Below are positions 1 through 11,420 of a stretch of DNA of 64,000 bases, piece by piece. The stretch spans positions 6,888,469-6,952,468 of the forward strand of contig NC_053401.1 of the NCBI RefSeq assembly GCF_016859285.1. Reading direction: 5' to 3'. A program made the translations under genes and the position numbers. Source of the stretch: Xiphias gladius (lineage: Eukaryota; Chordata; Actinopteri; Istiophoriformes; Xiphiidae). Under the pieces are notes generated by a model that saw nothing but the letters and a program-made list of their open reading frames with translations, was not told the DNA's origin and ran no database searches. Each line of letters starts with the position of its first letter. The stretch's first letter is position 1.

Positions 1-1451
1 AAATTAGTATTATTTTAAATTCAGTGTAATTTAATTTAGTAAATATAATTCAATTTAATTCATCTAAATCTATTTACTCTTAATTTATTAATATCATTTA
101 ATCAATTGATTTAACTCAAATTGATTTGAGTAAATTTAATGTAATTTAATTTTGAGTAAATTCAATTTTTTTTATGCTGTGATTTGACAGGGACAGTGAA
201 GACAGACAGGAAGTGTTGGGAAATGGTCCAGCCAGTAAATATAATTTAGTAACTATAGGAAATATGTCTGTCCCACTTTGACAGACAGTGTAGGAGTTGT
301 TAGTCCACGCACCATCCTCACTTGATCATTCGGTATAAAATAATTTCCCCCCTAGATGCCAGGGAGGGGATTTGGTCATGTGGAGTTTTTTTTTCTAAGC
401 TCCTCCCCACAAAGTGTGCAAAGTCTGGGTCCTCTGGGAGCACCACGACCACCGCGTCCCTGGCTGACACTAGGGAACGTTTCGGGGGGGGGGGGTTGAC
501 ATGTGGGAACGCTGGCCACCCGATCCGAGAGCACGCGGACTGTCAGGGTTTAAAGGAACTGACCCTCACATTTTGACATTTAGTGGTCGGGTGTTCCCAG
601 GTGCAGACCAAAGTCGAGGGGAAAGGTCCTCGGATGTCAGCCTGGCAACAAGGACCGGAGCGACCCGAACCCGGAACCCTGCAACAACCGGACCGGGCAG
701 ACCTGGTGTTGTTTGAAAGGCCTCATTAAGGAATAGGTTCCTTTAAAATCTCAGGCCCCCAGCGGCTTCCTGGACAGAGCAGTCACACGGACAGACACAC
801 GCGCACACACACACACAAACCACTCTCCAACTATATTACTTTAACCTGTTATACTTAAAGTGCGTTTTTCTGACAAGTGCTGTTTTCCAGTGCAGCGGAC
901 CTTTAAATGTACTCGCACTTCTGCACTGCGGTGTCGCGGCCCCGGCGACAGATCTGAACGCTTCCCCTCGCTGCCGGTCATTGCCGGTACTGCCACGTTC
1001 AAAGTGCGTAGGAATTCAACGGAAGATGTTTTACTTTGGCCTGTGAGTGCGGGAGCCAAGCAAATACAGAGAGATAAAGAGAGGAAGGAAGGGAGCTGCA
1101 TAAAAACGGGTGGTTTTATTTGAGTAGGACGGCCCACAAGGAGTGTGTGTGTGTGTGTGTGGGGGGGGGGGTTTACTGTACACTGTATATCAGCTTATTG
1201 GCAGAGGCCAAGTTCATTCTTGTTCACACACCACGATGTGACTGTCGGTAACAGAACCTCCCCGGACTTCTCAGAAAGACCCGCAGACTCGGCCGTCCCC
1301 CCGTCCCGTCCCCGTCCCCCCCCCCTCCCGGACCAGCATCAGACCTGGATCTTCTCTCCGTGTACCCTGGCCCCCCGTCCTACGCGTGGAAGCGTCTTCT
1401 GAAAGTTCCGCGTAAAACAACAAACTCCCCCCCCCCCTCCCCCTGGCTGAG
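1..1451. other. Upstream region of dram1; AT-rich start, GC-rich end
   Basis: The first ~330 bases are very AT-rich, built from recurring short words such as aatttaattt, with no convincing reading frame. From ~430 the sequence becomes GC- and CpG-richer. It includes a G run (483-494), a GT/G tract (1144-1171) and C-rich runs (1297-1325, 1427-1442) just before the dram1 start codon. The 5' UTR and promoter of dram1 presumably lie here, but I could not fix a transcription start. Short frames here are low-complexity and not supported. Confidence 0.5.
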
Positions 1452-3906
1452 ATGTTCTGGTTCACGCAAGGGCTGTGCTCTCTGCCAGTGTTTCTGGTCA
1501 TCTGGTCCTCCAGCACTTTCATCATTTCCTACCTGATTGCGATTTTCAGACACGACGTCGATGTCCTATTTCCATACATCAGGTAAGCTTGGCACACGCG
1601 TACGGCTTGTTTTTGACCGCGGGCGCAAGAGCCAGTTAACCTCCGGTCTTTAACCATGTTTGGAGCTATATAAACACACACACACACACCTGTCGATGTT
1701 TTTCGTGTTCGTGAGGTGGTTTCTGAGAGCCAGGCGAGCGCCGTGCTCGGGACCCTAGTTTAGTTTCGTTTTCCTGCGCGTAAACTTGGCCGGTACCCAA
1801 ACGACAGCTGCGCGAACACAGCTGTCGTTTAGGAGGCCCTCGCCTTTTCACTTCCCCCTTCTAGATTAGACATTTCCGACAAAATAGATGGGCTGCCAAC
1901 ACACACAGAGAGAGAGAGAGGGGGCCCCAAACGACGGAAAGTTGTGATTCACTGTGAGTTGTAAAGTGAGGGCTGAAAGGCTCAAATCTCTTCTCCCTTT
2001 TTCAGCGACACGGGCGCGAACCCCCCAGAGAGCTGCATTTTTGGCCTGATGACATTCATTTCTTCAGGGGCAGGTATTTTTATTTTTTTCCCCCATCCCT
2101 TTAAGTATGAACTTCAGCAGTGTCAACTCCTTGCAAGCTGACTGTTTTTTTTTTTTTTTATTTTTTTATTTTTTTTGGTTTTTTTTGGTTTTTTCTTAAG
2201 CAACCTTGTGTTTTCTCAAGGGAGGAACCAGGCTTTCCAAAGATGTTAGTCACATTTCCCCTTTTTTCAAGAAAATGAAAGCAGACTTTGTGGCATAGGA
2301 TGCAGGCAGAATGTGTGTGTGTGTTTTTTTTAGGAAGTTCACAAGATGTGTTTAATGCTCAATTTGACCTTTGCACAGGAATAGCCACCATATATGCCAG
2401 ATACAAGTTTGTGGAGAAGCTGAGTGAAGAAACGAGGGTGGTGAGCCCACGTCTCAACAAAGCCGCCCTGGTGCTCGGGGTGGTCTCCTGCTTGAGCATG
2501 TGTATAGTCGCCACTTTCCAGGTATGCCTTGCCACGTAAGTCCCCGTTTTCCAACCCAAGTCACTCACGGGGCTGCAGTGTGATGCGGTGTTTAACGGCG
2601 CGTTTTGTTTTTTTTGTTTTTTTTTCTGCTTCCCCTACTCGCAGGAAACAACGGTGACAGAAGTCCACGACCTGGGGGCTCTGCTGTTCTTTGTCTCCGG
2701 TGTCTTGTACATCGTCGTCCAGTCGGTGGTGTCGTACCACGCCTACCCGTATGGATCCTCGGCGGGCGTGTGTCGCGCGCGCTTGGGCATCGCCGTCGTC
2801 GCCGCCTTGGCGTTTTTCCCCAGTATCCTACCAAAAAAAAAAGAAAAAAAGAGAAAAGTCGAGATGCTTTGGTTTCTGCTCTGTGAACATGCACGACGCG
2901 CATTTAACCAGGATGCTACACTTGGGTCCGTAAGTATCTGGACAGGGACGCACTTTTTTTTTTTTTGCTTCTGCGCGCCACCGGCATGGATTTGAAAATG
3001 AAGGCACCCGGGGGCGTGATTGAAGTGCAGACTCTCGGCTTTTATTCAGGGGGGGGTTCCTCCCATATTGAAATCGCTTTTTGGGGAATTAAAGCCAGGG
3101 ACTGTGTATAAATATATATTTTTTAAAAATGGCCGTAAATTCCTAGACGGCTAAATGGACCTAACTGTGCATCCCTCACACGACCGGTGTCAAATTGCCA
3201 TTTTCCTCAGCGGATGATTCCAGCTGTCGTCTGCGCGTTTTTCGTGCATCAAACCAGGCTGCACAGAGACAGGGAGGACCAGGTAAGCCGCGGTGTTGTC
3301 AAGTACGCCACGGGCACCGGTTTGGAGCCGAGGCGATTAGTTCGACTGTTTTTGATTGTCAACTAACGGTTTGTCATTTTTCAGGCAAAGATGTCAAACA
3401 TTCCCCCCGACCCACTTTCTTTACTGTGAGAATGAGCTGTTATGTTTTGTTTTGTCTTATGTGATAGCAACCAGATTTCTTTTCTGTGGGCTTTGGACTG
3501 AGATTTTTAGGGGAATTGAGACGGGTTCAAACAATCGATCAGTTCATCTAACTGTCAGAATAACCGGTAACAACGGGGATTGTCGCTTGTAGCCCCCTCG
3601 TCCTTTCACACCCGCAGTCACAGTGCCGAATCCTGCCTGACTGCAGCCCCTCTGTCTCTGCCCCCCCCCTCGACAGGACTACCCTTTCCACGTGGCCAGC
3701 GCCGTATGCGAGTGGGTCGTGGCCTTCAGCTTCGTCTGCTTCTTCCTCACATACATCGATGATTTCAAAGTGAGTGTCAGAGGCCGATGGGCGGAGCGTC
3801 GGGATTCTCCCTTTTTATTCCCCGGAAGAGATTCTTATTCCTCTCCCTCTCCCCCCTACAGATGTTTACCTTGCGAGTGAAGACCGAGTTCGAGGAGCTG
3901 TCTTGA
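1452..3906 (+). CDS. dram1: DRAM1-like autophagy modulator, seven exons
   Basis: Exons: 1452-1582, 2006-2073, 2379-2521, 2645-2822, 3224-3282, 3677-3769, 3862-3906. All phases agree, giving 238 residues, the length I recall for human DRAM1. The product is a six-span membrane protein of the DRAM/TMEM150 family. In mammals DRAM1 is a p53-induced lysosomal protein that promotes autophagy; this role is known for the family, not shown here. Recognisable blocks are the N-terminal MFWFTQG...[13 protein letters not shown], the [10 protein letters not shown] loop, IATIYARYK, and the C-terminal [26 protein letters not shown]2 fits less well, because the SDTG..PPES loop and short tail are DRAM1-like. 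The donor of exon 4 (after 2822) and acceptor of exon 5 (before 3224) are weak by sequence; I chose them because they give a gapless alignment to human DRAM1. An alternative frame-keeping pair (2929/3211) is discussed in the findings. Confidence 0.92.
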
Positions 3907-5720
3907 TGCCCGGCTCCCAGCCGAACTTTGAACACCGGTATCTTCAGTGGGCTGCATTTAGTTTTGGCGAGGGTTTTTTTTTTTTTTTGTGCTCATATGT
4001 TTTCACACACAAGGCTTTTGTAACATCGTGCGTTATGTTTCCACCCGACTGAATTTGTTTAGCAGAGCAGGTACTTTGTAGATCATTTATAGATTTGTGC
4101 AACCGGCAGTCCGTCGGGTCTGACATTGTAAAGAAGTAAAACTGACCGCAGCCTGCATCTTTTACACTTTGTACACAATCCCATGTCTTTTCAACAAGTG
4201 TACTTATTGCCGTCCGCCACTCTGCACTTTGCACTCTCGGCTGTCGCCGCACACCAGCGCTGTCACGAGCCGTCGTCGGACGTCTGACCGCGGAAGAGGA
4301 AGAAGTTCCATCACACGGCGGAACGCGTGATTGCCGCCCGCGTGGGTTCAATCGCGCGTCAGCCGCCCGAGCCGATGGCGCGGGACTAAGACGTTGTGAG
4401 GGGAAAATGGCGAAGCACGCAGGTGCTCGTCCTATGCGCACCAGAAAACTGTCTGAAATATTACTACAAATAGGATTATTATCCAGATGCTGCCAGTTCC
4501 TTAACAGAATGTGTTGTTTTTGTTTTCCCAGTTCAGAGTTTCTGTTGAGGTACCAGCTGTGTACTCCTCGCGCTGAATGGCACCGCGTGATCGTTTCCTA
4601 TGTGGCCCCACAGTGCAGCTATTGATGCCGTTTTTGCGATGTCTCCCCGGGCCGCGATCAGCATCGTGCGATGGGAATTAGGCTACTTAGGGAATTTGAT
4701 CAGCCCCACGGCCGGATTCAATCCCCATGATAAACAGTAATCGAAGCCGATGAGGATTAAAGAGGTTTGTTCCGTGCGCTTTTTCCCCTCAGCCTCGGCG
4801 TTGTGGCTCCAAACTTTTTTCTTTTTGTGTCTTGGGTCCGAACAAACCAAATGTCTTCGTGTGACCCCTCGTCACAGGTTAACGTAGACAAGAGTCTTAA
4901 GCATTTCAACCCAAGAGCGACTTTTTCCCTCTCAAATTGTTTAATTTGGAGGATTTTCAGAGGCCAAAAGGGGCAAAGTATCCAGAATTTTCCACACATA
5001 AAATACAATAATTTGAGAAAAGTCTGAAAAATGCAACTATTTTGTGTAACAGAAATATATTTGTATGTATATTTGTATTATGTATTTCTATGTATGATTT
5101 GTTTCTAATCTCTTAACCCCCTCAGATTTTATTGTGCTATCAAGCCCCCAGTCGGCAACCAATGCCTGAACATACTGCCAGTACTGTAGCTGTTGTTTTG
5201 CACTCACACAAGAAAAACTAAGGGCAGGACAGACGACGTGAGGCCCTCTGAGACCAATTTTTGTGATTATTGACTTGACTTGACTTGATAACAGGGGAAG
5301 AAAATCAAACTCTGAAAGTGGTCAGAAGTGTTGGCTGTTGGTATTGGCCAAGATACTCCACTCAAACCTGAGTTTTCGGCAGATAGACAGTATATCAGCA
5401 GCCAGGGTTTAGGGCCCTGTTTAGATCCTGCCTAAATATGGTGACTGAACGTTCTCCATGGACGGGATGAACACACAGTATTCTAACGAAAGAAGTCCTG
5501 TACTGTAATGTGTTAAGGTGACAGAATGGAGGTCACATGAATACAGATTAGTCACTTTTTCACTACAGATACTGTATTTTTACAAGGGAAATGTTAGTTT
5601 TTGGGGTTTTTTTTTTTTACTCAATCACTTCCGTATATTTGCTTGTGACATTATGTATTGCACAGATGATGCTGTCCCTGCTGAGTTGAATAATAAAGAT
5701 TCACTTTTTCAAGCAAACTG
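3907..5720 (+). other. dram1: Probable dram1 3' UTR with polyadenylation signal
   Basis: No coding exon is seen after the dram1 stop. A canonical AATAAA lies at 5692-5697, followed by a GT-rich stretch (tgtgtgagtgtttgtt) of the kind found downstream of cleavage sites. The 1.8-kb length makes this a long but plausible 3' UTR. The minus-strand frame around 3944-4441 crosses low-complexity sequence and has no family resemblance. Confidence 0.5.
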
Positions 5721-7386
5721 TGTGAGTGTTTGTTACAGGCAAAATCACAGATCCAACAATTGTTGTTCTTGAAAAACGTGCTTTCCCGACGTCTCCATAC
5801 TCACTTTTTCAAAGTCACTATATTGTTATATCCATTCATAGAAATCTTATCAAAGACAATACATTTATTTTGTGCTAAAACGTTCTTGGCTCTGTTTCTA
5901 CATCTCCAAGCATGTACACACAAGTTCTGATCCATGTAACGATAAAGACTCAAACACAAAAATAGCCCGTAGTTAACCTTTTGTTTTGACGAATGGCGTT
6001 CATCACTGAGATACCTCTTGGCAGAAGTTTGTTCACTCTTCATTTTATCAGAGGTGAGTGCGCAATATACTGTTATTCCTGGGCAAACATTAAAAATCTA
6101 CAAGATTAAGAGGCATGTCGATTGGAAAAATGTTAGCTATGGAAGTACATAAAGCAGAGCCAGGCAAAGCATTTCTATTCATCGTTTATTGATTTTTATA
6201 TCATAAATCCAAGACACATACAGCTGCTTTGGAAAGTACTCAGATTTCATTCTCGAATCTTTAATCTCGTGCAAAAGTTTCTAGTTACTGTTTGTAGATT
6301 AATGGCCATAAACTAATATTAATCCATTTAAAACTAAATCTATGGTACAATAAAGTGCAAATACTGAAGGGGTCTGAATACTTTCCAAAGCCACTAATTT
6401 TGTCTAAATCAACCATGTTACAGCAACAGTGGCTTTACACTGAATCTACTGAAGTTGTCTCTCTTCTGACGTGGTCACTTCAGTAAGAAAATTCTAATCT
6501 TCTATGCAATAGTAAACAAGGTGAAACACTGGAAACGCATATTATTCTTCCACTAGCAGCTTGTTTACCAAACCCGGTAATAAGAGATAAGTTGTGTTAC
6601 TTTTGTTTTGTGCATTTCTCATATGTGAAAACAGAAAAGCCACTGCTTTTGCCCACGGCAGCTCTGCTTTGAAATGTAGAGAAACGGGCACTTCGTCCAG
6701 GACGCCGGCTAAAAATGCTCACGTGACTTTGCGTTATTTTGCAGTCCATTGCGATTGACGCCAAACAGGCCGTTGAGGCGACGGGATATACAGGGCACTG
6801 ATGCTGGAACAAGATTGTTGTGATATTTTTCCTGCCTGGCCTCAACACACAGATTCACAAAGCACGTTTTAAATCATCCAAAGTATCCGACATATATTTT
6901 TTTTCCAAATTTACCGGGACCCTGTAACAAACAGAGACAGAACTACCAAGTGATCTCTTAAAGGTATTAGACTGTGATGGTTAATGTCAATACCACAGAA
7001 GACCTACAACTACTACTTGATAGGTTTCGTAGAAAGATTACTTGCTACCGTCACGTTGCGAGTACTACATCTTACATAATCAACAGAGGAAATTGTTTCC
7101 TCCTTTTGAAACGAATAATCATTTATCAAAAATGCTTATGATATATCAAACTCATGGAGATCGGATTGACCGACAAGAGAAGCATTTCAGCTCATTTGGA
7201 CTGAAATTACAATCACTCTGGTTAGATTTTCTGTTGCAGGCACCTACACCTGCACCTTCTGGCTGGCGCTCCTTTACAGGCACGCTGCGAACGTGTCCTC
7301 TCCTGCGTACGGCCCTAAGGAAGCTCAGACAGCGATGGACGGCCTTTGCAGGAAGCTTTTCTGGCGCGGAGGACACAGGAGAGATG
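5721..7386. other. Convergent 3' region between dram1 and washc3
   Basis: dram1 (+) and washc3 (-) converge here. I see no coding exon. On the minus strand, AATAAA complements lie at 6185-6190 and ~5868-5873, either of which could end a washc3 3' UTR. The region carries a small Tc1-type non-autonomous element (6221-6395). The remainder is AT-rich unique-looking sequence. Confidence 0.4.
6221..6395. mobile_element. Small non-autonomous Tc1/mariner-type element (MITE-like)
   Basis: Imperfect terminal inverted repeats bound a ~175-bp AT-rich body without coding potential. The left end reads gctttggaaagtactcag from 6225. The right end, 6371-6391, is its near-exact reverse complement (ggtctgaatactttccaaag). 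The words 'tctgaatactttcc' match the termini I know from teleost Tc1-like transposons. It sits in the probable 3' UTR or flank of washc3. Confidence 0.7.
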
Positions 7387-10300
7387 TCAGTCACTGAAAG
7401 ACGATTCGCTGTCGGAGCTGGTGGCGGCTACATCTTGATCCTCTGAGCTCCTCGCTCCTCCGTCAGGAACCGGGGCATCCGGTGTGCTATAATCAGCCGG
7501 GAGGGAATCATTATTGGTCAGTTTGATGAAACCTCGCAGCACAAATTCAACACAAATGCAGAGACATTAATACGTGTTAATTTAGCAGTGTAACACTCAC
7601 TCAAGCAAGTTGGGATCCAAACCCTCTAGGACCATTTTATTCTTAATGGCCATAACCGGAACACCCTGTCAAAGAGCAAACATCTATTAAGATATAAACA
7701 TTATTTTTACGCCAAGAGTACATGAGCAGGGGTAATTGTAGACTCACCACTTGAACCATTTTCAGATATCGGGCATAACGTGGGTCCTTGGCCACTGTCA
7801 TGACGTTCTCTGCGGCTGCTTCTGCTTTCGGCGTGGGTGCAGCTTCTGGTGCGGTCGGAGCAGGCTACAGCATGGGGCAGTGTGAAGCAACAATTGGTTT
7901 AGACGGAACTAGATATATCAGGGGTGCTACCCTGTTTAAATTTTTCTGGTAGGTTTTCTACTTCCAGAGTCTGTGAAAATCTCCAGATGTGTTTATCTGA
8001 CGCTGGAGTGTATTATACGGATCATTAATGAACTACACCTACTGCTTTAAATGTAATTGTGTTTCTCCTCTTTTAGAACACTTTTGAAAGTTTTTGCCAA
8101 ATTTCATTGCTAAATCTGAACGGCTAGCAGCTGACTGTCTTAGCTGAGCATATAATTTGGAAACAGCTAGCCTGGTTCATTCTAAAAGGTCAAAACTACA
8201 ACTACCAGAAACCCTAAAACTCACCACGCCGCACACTGTATCTCGTTTATTTTATCTGTGCACACACAGAAATGTTGTGGTTTTTACATGGAGTTATGTG
8301 CTGAAACTATTTCTCTCTGGCTGCGCACTGACTTCCTTGAGACCCATCGTCACTGTGAGGTTACCAAGTTGAGTGTGGATTAAATGAACCGGTTTTAACG
8401 TGTTAATTAGCTTCAGGTGATGGAAGGCTGGTTTTTTTGGGCTTTGGCCAGAACCAGGCTAGCCAGATAGCAAGATTGTGAAAAAAAAATCATCTTGGCT
8501 TTTGGCTGCTCTGCAGTTCAGTAGGGCTGAAAAACACTATATCTGTTCATTTGTGTGCATGTCTGTACATCTACCTCTGGGGGTGGCAGAGTCTCTCTTG
8601 GTGGACCGCCGGTTTGGCTCTGACTGGCAGTTGTTGGACCATTAGCCTCTGTGGTTTGCTGCTGATTCATTCCATCTATTGTGACCTCCTCCAGTCCGGG
8701 AATGGAGGACAGCTGCTCAGGGCACAACAATGTTCCATATAAGGTGAGTGTATGGACATGATATGTACATGAAGTCATAAACTGCAGACAGAATGATGGG
8801 AGAGGCTCAAGAACTCACCTTGGCTTCCAAAATGCACAGAGTGGTTTCGATCTGCTGTATGCGAAGAGATATGTTTGCAAGTTTCTGTGGGGAAAGACGT
8901 TTGACAGTTCAGGGTGTGATCCAAGTGTGACAGAAACTGCTGCTGTGACCTAAACAACAAGGCAGGAAGCAAGAGCAGGAAGCTTTTCAGCACAAACCTC
9001 TTCACAGACTGTGGAGAAGCGGTTTAGGAACCGCACCGTGTGGACAACAAACTGATTGAGATAGGCCACGATCCTTCTCTGCTGAATGGCAGGAACCTGG
9101 AGGAAACACAGACACATTTATTTAAGTCACAGTATTAAGTACTAGAGGGGCAACCCAGAGTGTGCTGTACTAAGGGAAGGAACCAACTCACACCATCTCG
9201 ATAAAGCAATTTCTCACCCCACTCCCACCACAGCCAAATGGGAGGGGAAAAAAAGGATGTATTCATTCAATCAGCGTAAAAATATTTTGATATCATTAAT
9301 TATTTCTAAACATTTTAGAATGAAACCAGTTGTTTAAATGGTGCTATGGATACATAAAATTATGCTAAATGCAAGATATCTCAACCATATAGGTGTTAAA
9401 GACAGTACTCTTACTTTTGGGTATCTACAGCTTGTCTATCTTTGCAATTAGAATACAGATAATTCTTATTTTGTTAAAATTTATCGTGTAGTTTGGTCTG
9501 GAGTGTTTAGTGCCTGAGGGACACTGTAGGAAGCTGGCATCAACCAGACCTTTATTTTATCGTGATCATCTGACAAATATTAACCCCAGGGGCATCTGTG
9601 TATTTGTGAAATGTGCATTTTCAGTTTACAGTGACAGTATTTTACTGTAATTAACCCACCCCACCCCCAAACACAGCAGAAATTCCCAATCGGGTCACAG
9701 AATCTGATTGGTGTCAACATTTGGTGTTAACACCGGATTTGCAGAATACTGCAGGAAACACGTCTCTACTGCTACAGTCCGGTAAACTAGGGCTGGAACG
9801 ATTGGTCCAAATCGATTAGTCGATCGACAGAGCTGACAACTATTTTGAAAAATCGGTGAAACACTTGAGTCAAGCAAAGATGTTGAAGAAATTAAAAAAA
9901 AGTGAAAAATTCTCTTGTGTCGGCTTCTCAAATGTGAGGTTTGTCTGCTTTTGTTGGTCTAATGTTATTGTAAACTGGACATCTTTTGGTTTTGGACATC
10001 TGAAGACGTGACCTTAGTTAGTTAGCAGCCATACAGTAAACTAAACACGTCCATCTTGTTTTAAAGTGTTCACTGTGTATGCATACGCGGAAAGGAAGGG
10101 AATTCCTTTGAAAACTACAGAACTGTATGGAGAAACTTGAGGCGTAACATCAGCGCCATGTTGACAGCTCAAAACTGTCCAATGTGCCGACGACAGTCAA
10201 CTAATCGTTTGCTTTCGTTTAGGCCAAACGATTTTGGCAATCTGTTGTCATCGCGGCAGCCGTCTCGTACTTCTGCCTCGACCCGTTTTTCTTCACGCTT

Positions 10301-10400
10301 CCCCAGTGGGCAATTTCCACCGTTGGCGTTAGCTAGCGAACACACGAACCTTGGTGAGATCAACTCCAGACCCCACAATTGGCAGCCCGTCCTCGTCCAT
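7387..10400 (-). CDS. washc3: WASH complex subunit 3 (CCDC53), seven exons
   Basis: Minus-strand exons, in transcript order: 10400-10350, 9096-8998, 8884-8819, 8712-8575, 7864-7748, 7665-7601, 7486-7387. They join in frame to 211 residues; human WASHC3 is ~194. The product is the small coiled-coil subunit of the WASH complex, which activates Arp2/3 on endosomes for cargo sorting. Family landmarks are MDEDGLPIVGSGVDLTK, VPAIQQRRIVAYLNQFVVHTVRFLNRFSTVCEE, LRIQQIETTL..LEAKLSSIPGLEEV, KDPRYARYLKMVQVGVPVMAIKNKM, and the acidic tail SSDSESSFSD. The central linker (residues ~74-125) is Q/P/A-rich and longer than in mammals. The first donor is gttcgt, non-ideal but positioned exactly at the conserved LTK|VPA junction. 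The head-to-tail neighbour dram1 matches the human order. Confidence 0.95.
8120..8375 (+). repeat. Fragment of a common teleost interspersed repeat in washc3 intron 4
   Basis: The run from 'agctagcctggttcattc' through 'tcaccacgccgcacactg', 'gttttta catggagttatgtgc' and 'gcgcactgacttccttga' matches, from memory, the interior of a repeat widespread in spiny-rayed fish genomes. A related, internally deleted copy with both ends occurs at 22375-22757. Boundaries are approximate. Confidence 0.5.
9789..10020 (+). repeat. Teleost palindromic repeat ('GGGCTGCAACTAACGATT' type), diverged, in washc3 intron 1
   Basis: Starts 'gggctggaacgattgg' and contains 'aaatcgattagtcgat' and, further on, 'ttattgtaaactgg acatctttt'. 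This is the layout of a very common fish element, probably a hAT-type non-autonomous transposon. Other copies in this window are at 35190-35543, 57895-58590 and 62284-62515. No coding capacity. Confidence 0.55.
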
Positions 10401-11420
10401 GTTCGATTTCTAACTCCTGCGTCAGATTAAATTGCAGTTTCTGTTTCACTTGCGAGAGTTTTCTCAGCTGGAAAAATGGCCAGAAGTCGCTACATCACAT
10501 TAAAAAAATAAAAACAACCACAAAAAAACATTTTCTATATGAAACGATTCATGTGACTCTGGGCTTGCGTGATCGCGTCGTGACGTCGCCCGCAGCTTCC
10601 GCAAGAATAAAAGCCGACGGGATTTGTCGTTTGACTTTTATTTTGAAGTCTGTGGAAAAACAACAACATCCGCTACTATGTTTGTGTTTGTTCACTATAA
10701 ACACAAACAGTCTGGGACGTACACTGTAAAACACCATCTAGGAATTTAATCTTTTCTCATCAACTTAATGTAAATATGTAAGTTTTGCTCATTTCAAGTT
10801 ATTTCAACCGAGAATGTCTAGTTTTAATCTAATGTGTAGTTTAATTTCAGACAACTTTAGAACTTAAGTGGGAATAAGCACCAACACAACGGATGATGAC
10901 AACTTCTATATGATACATTTGATCACAATTATGAGCGAGTCTCTAAAACCTTTTTTCTGCTCTATAAGTAACTAAAAAAAATACTTATTATCGCTTACAG
11001 TGCAAACAGATGTTGAAACCTAAAGTATATTAAAGTACCCTTGTTTAAATAACTATAAATGTCCTGTTAATTTATGGACTTAACTACATACTTTTTTCTG
11101 TATCCATAAAATGTTTTAATGTTTAACATGAAAGTTAATTCTTTACCTTGATAATAGTAGTTTAACAAAGCAATAGTTCACATACTATTCCATGTAGGTG
11201 AACTGTATAATAGCAAAACTGACAAAATTTGAGGGGGGGGGGGCATTATATGTTAAAAGCAGTCACAGCTCAGTTGTCAGATTTTTATTTTGAAAAGAGG
11301 AAACACAGGACAAGACTTGAGGGAACGGGCGCTTGCGTGCTAACAGCGCATGTTAGCCACGAAAGCAAACAACATAATTTTACGTTTATTTTTCAAAGCT
11401 ACAGGGGTCGTATTGCACTA
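10401..11420. promoter_or_regulatory. Divergent promoter region between washc3 and the TIN2-like gene
   Basis: washc3 (-) and the TIN2-like gene (+) are head-to-head, their start codons separated by 1020 bases. A CRE-like TGACGTCG lies at 10581-10588 within a CpG-rich patch (10561-10620), about 180 bases upstream of the washc3 start codon. The rest is AT-rich. I see no other gene. Use of this site is inference. Confidence 0.4.

Noticed and set aside
1-330. AT-rich opening as a possible satellite or origin
   Set aside because: Short words recur but no regular period was found by eye; only low-complexity sequence can be supported.
3944-4441. 165-residue minus-strand frame
   Set aside because: Includes poly-Lys from a T run, has no recognisable domain, and lies in the dram1 3' UTR.
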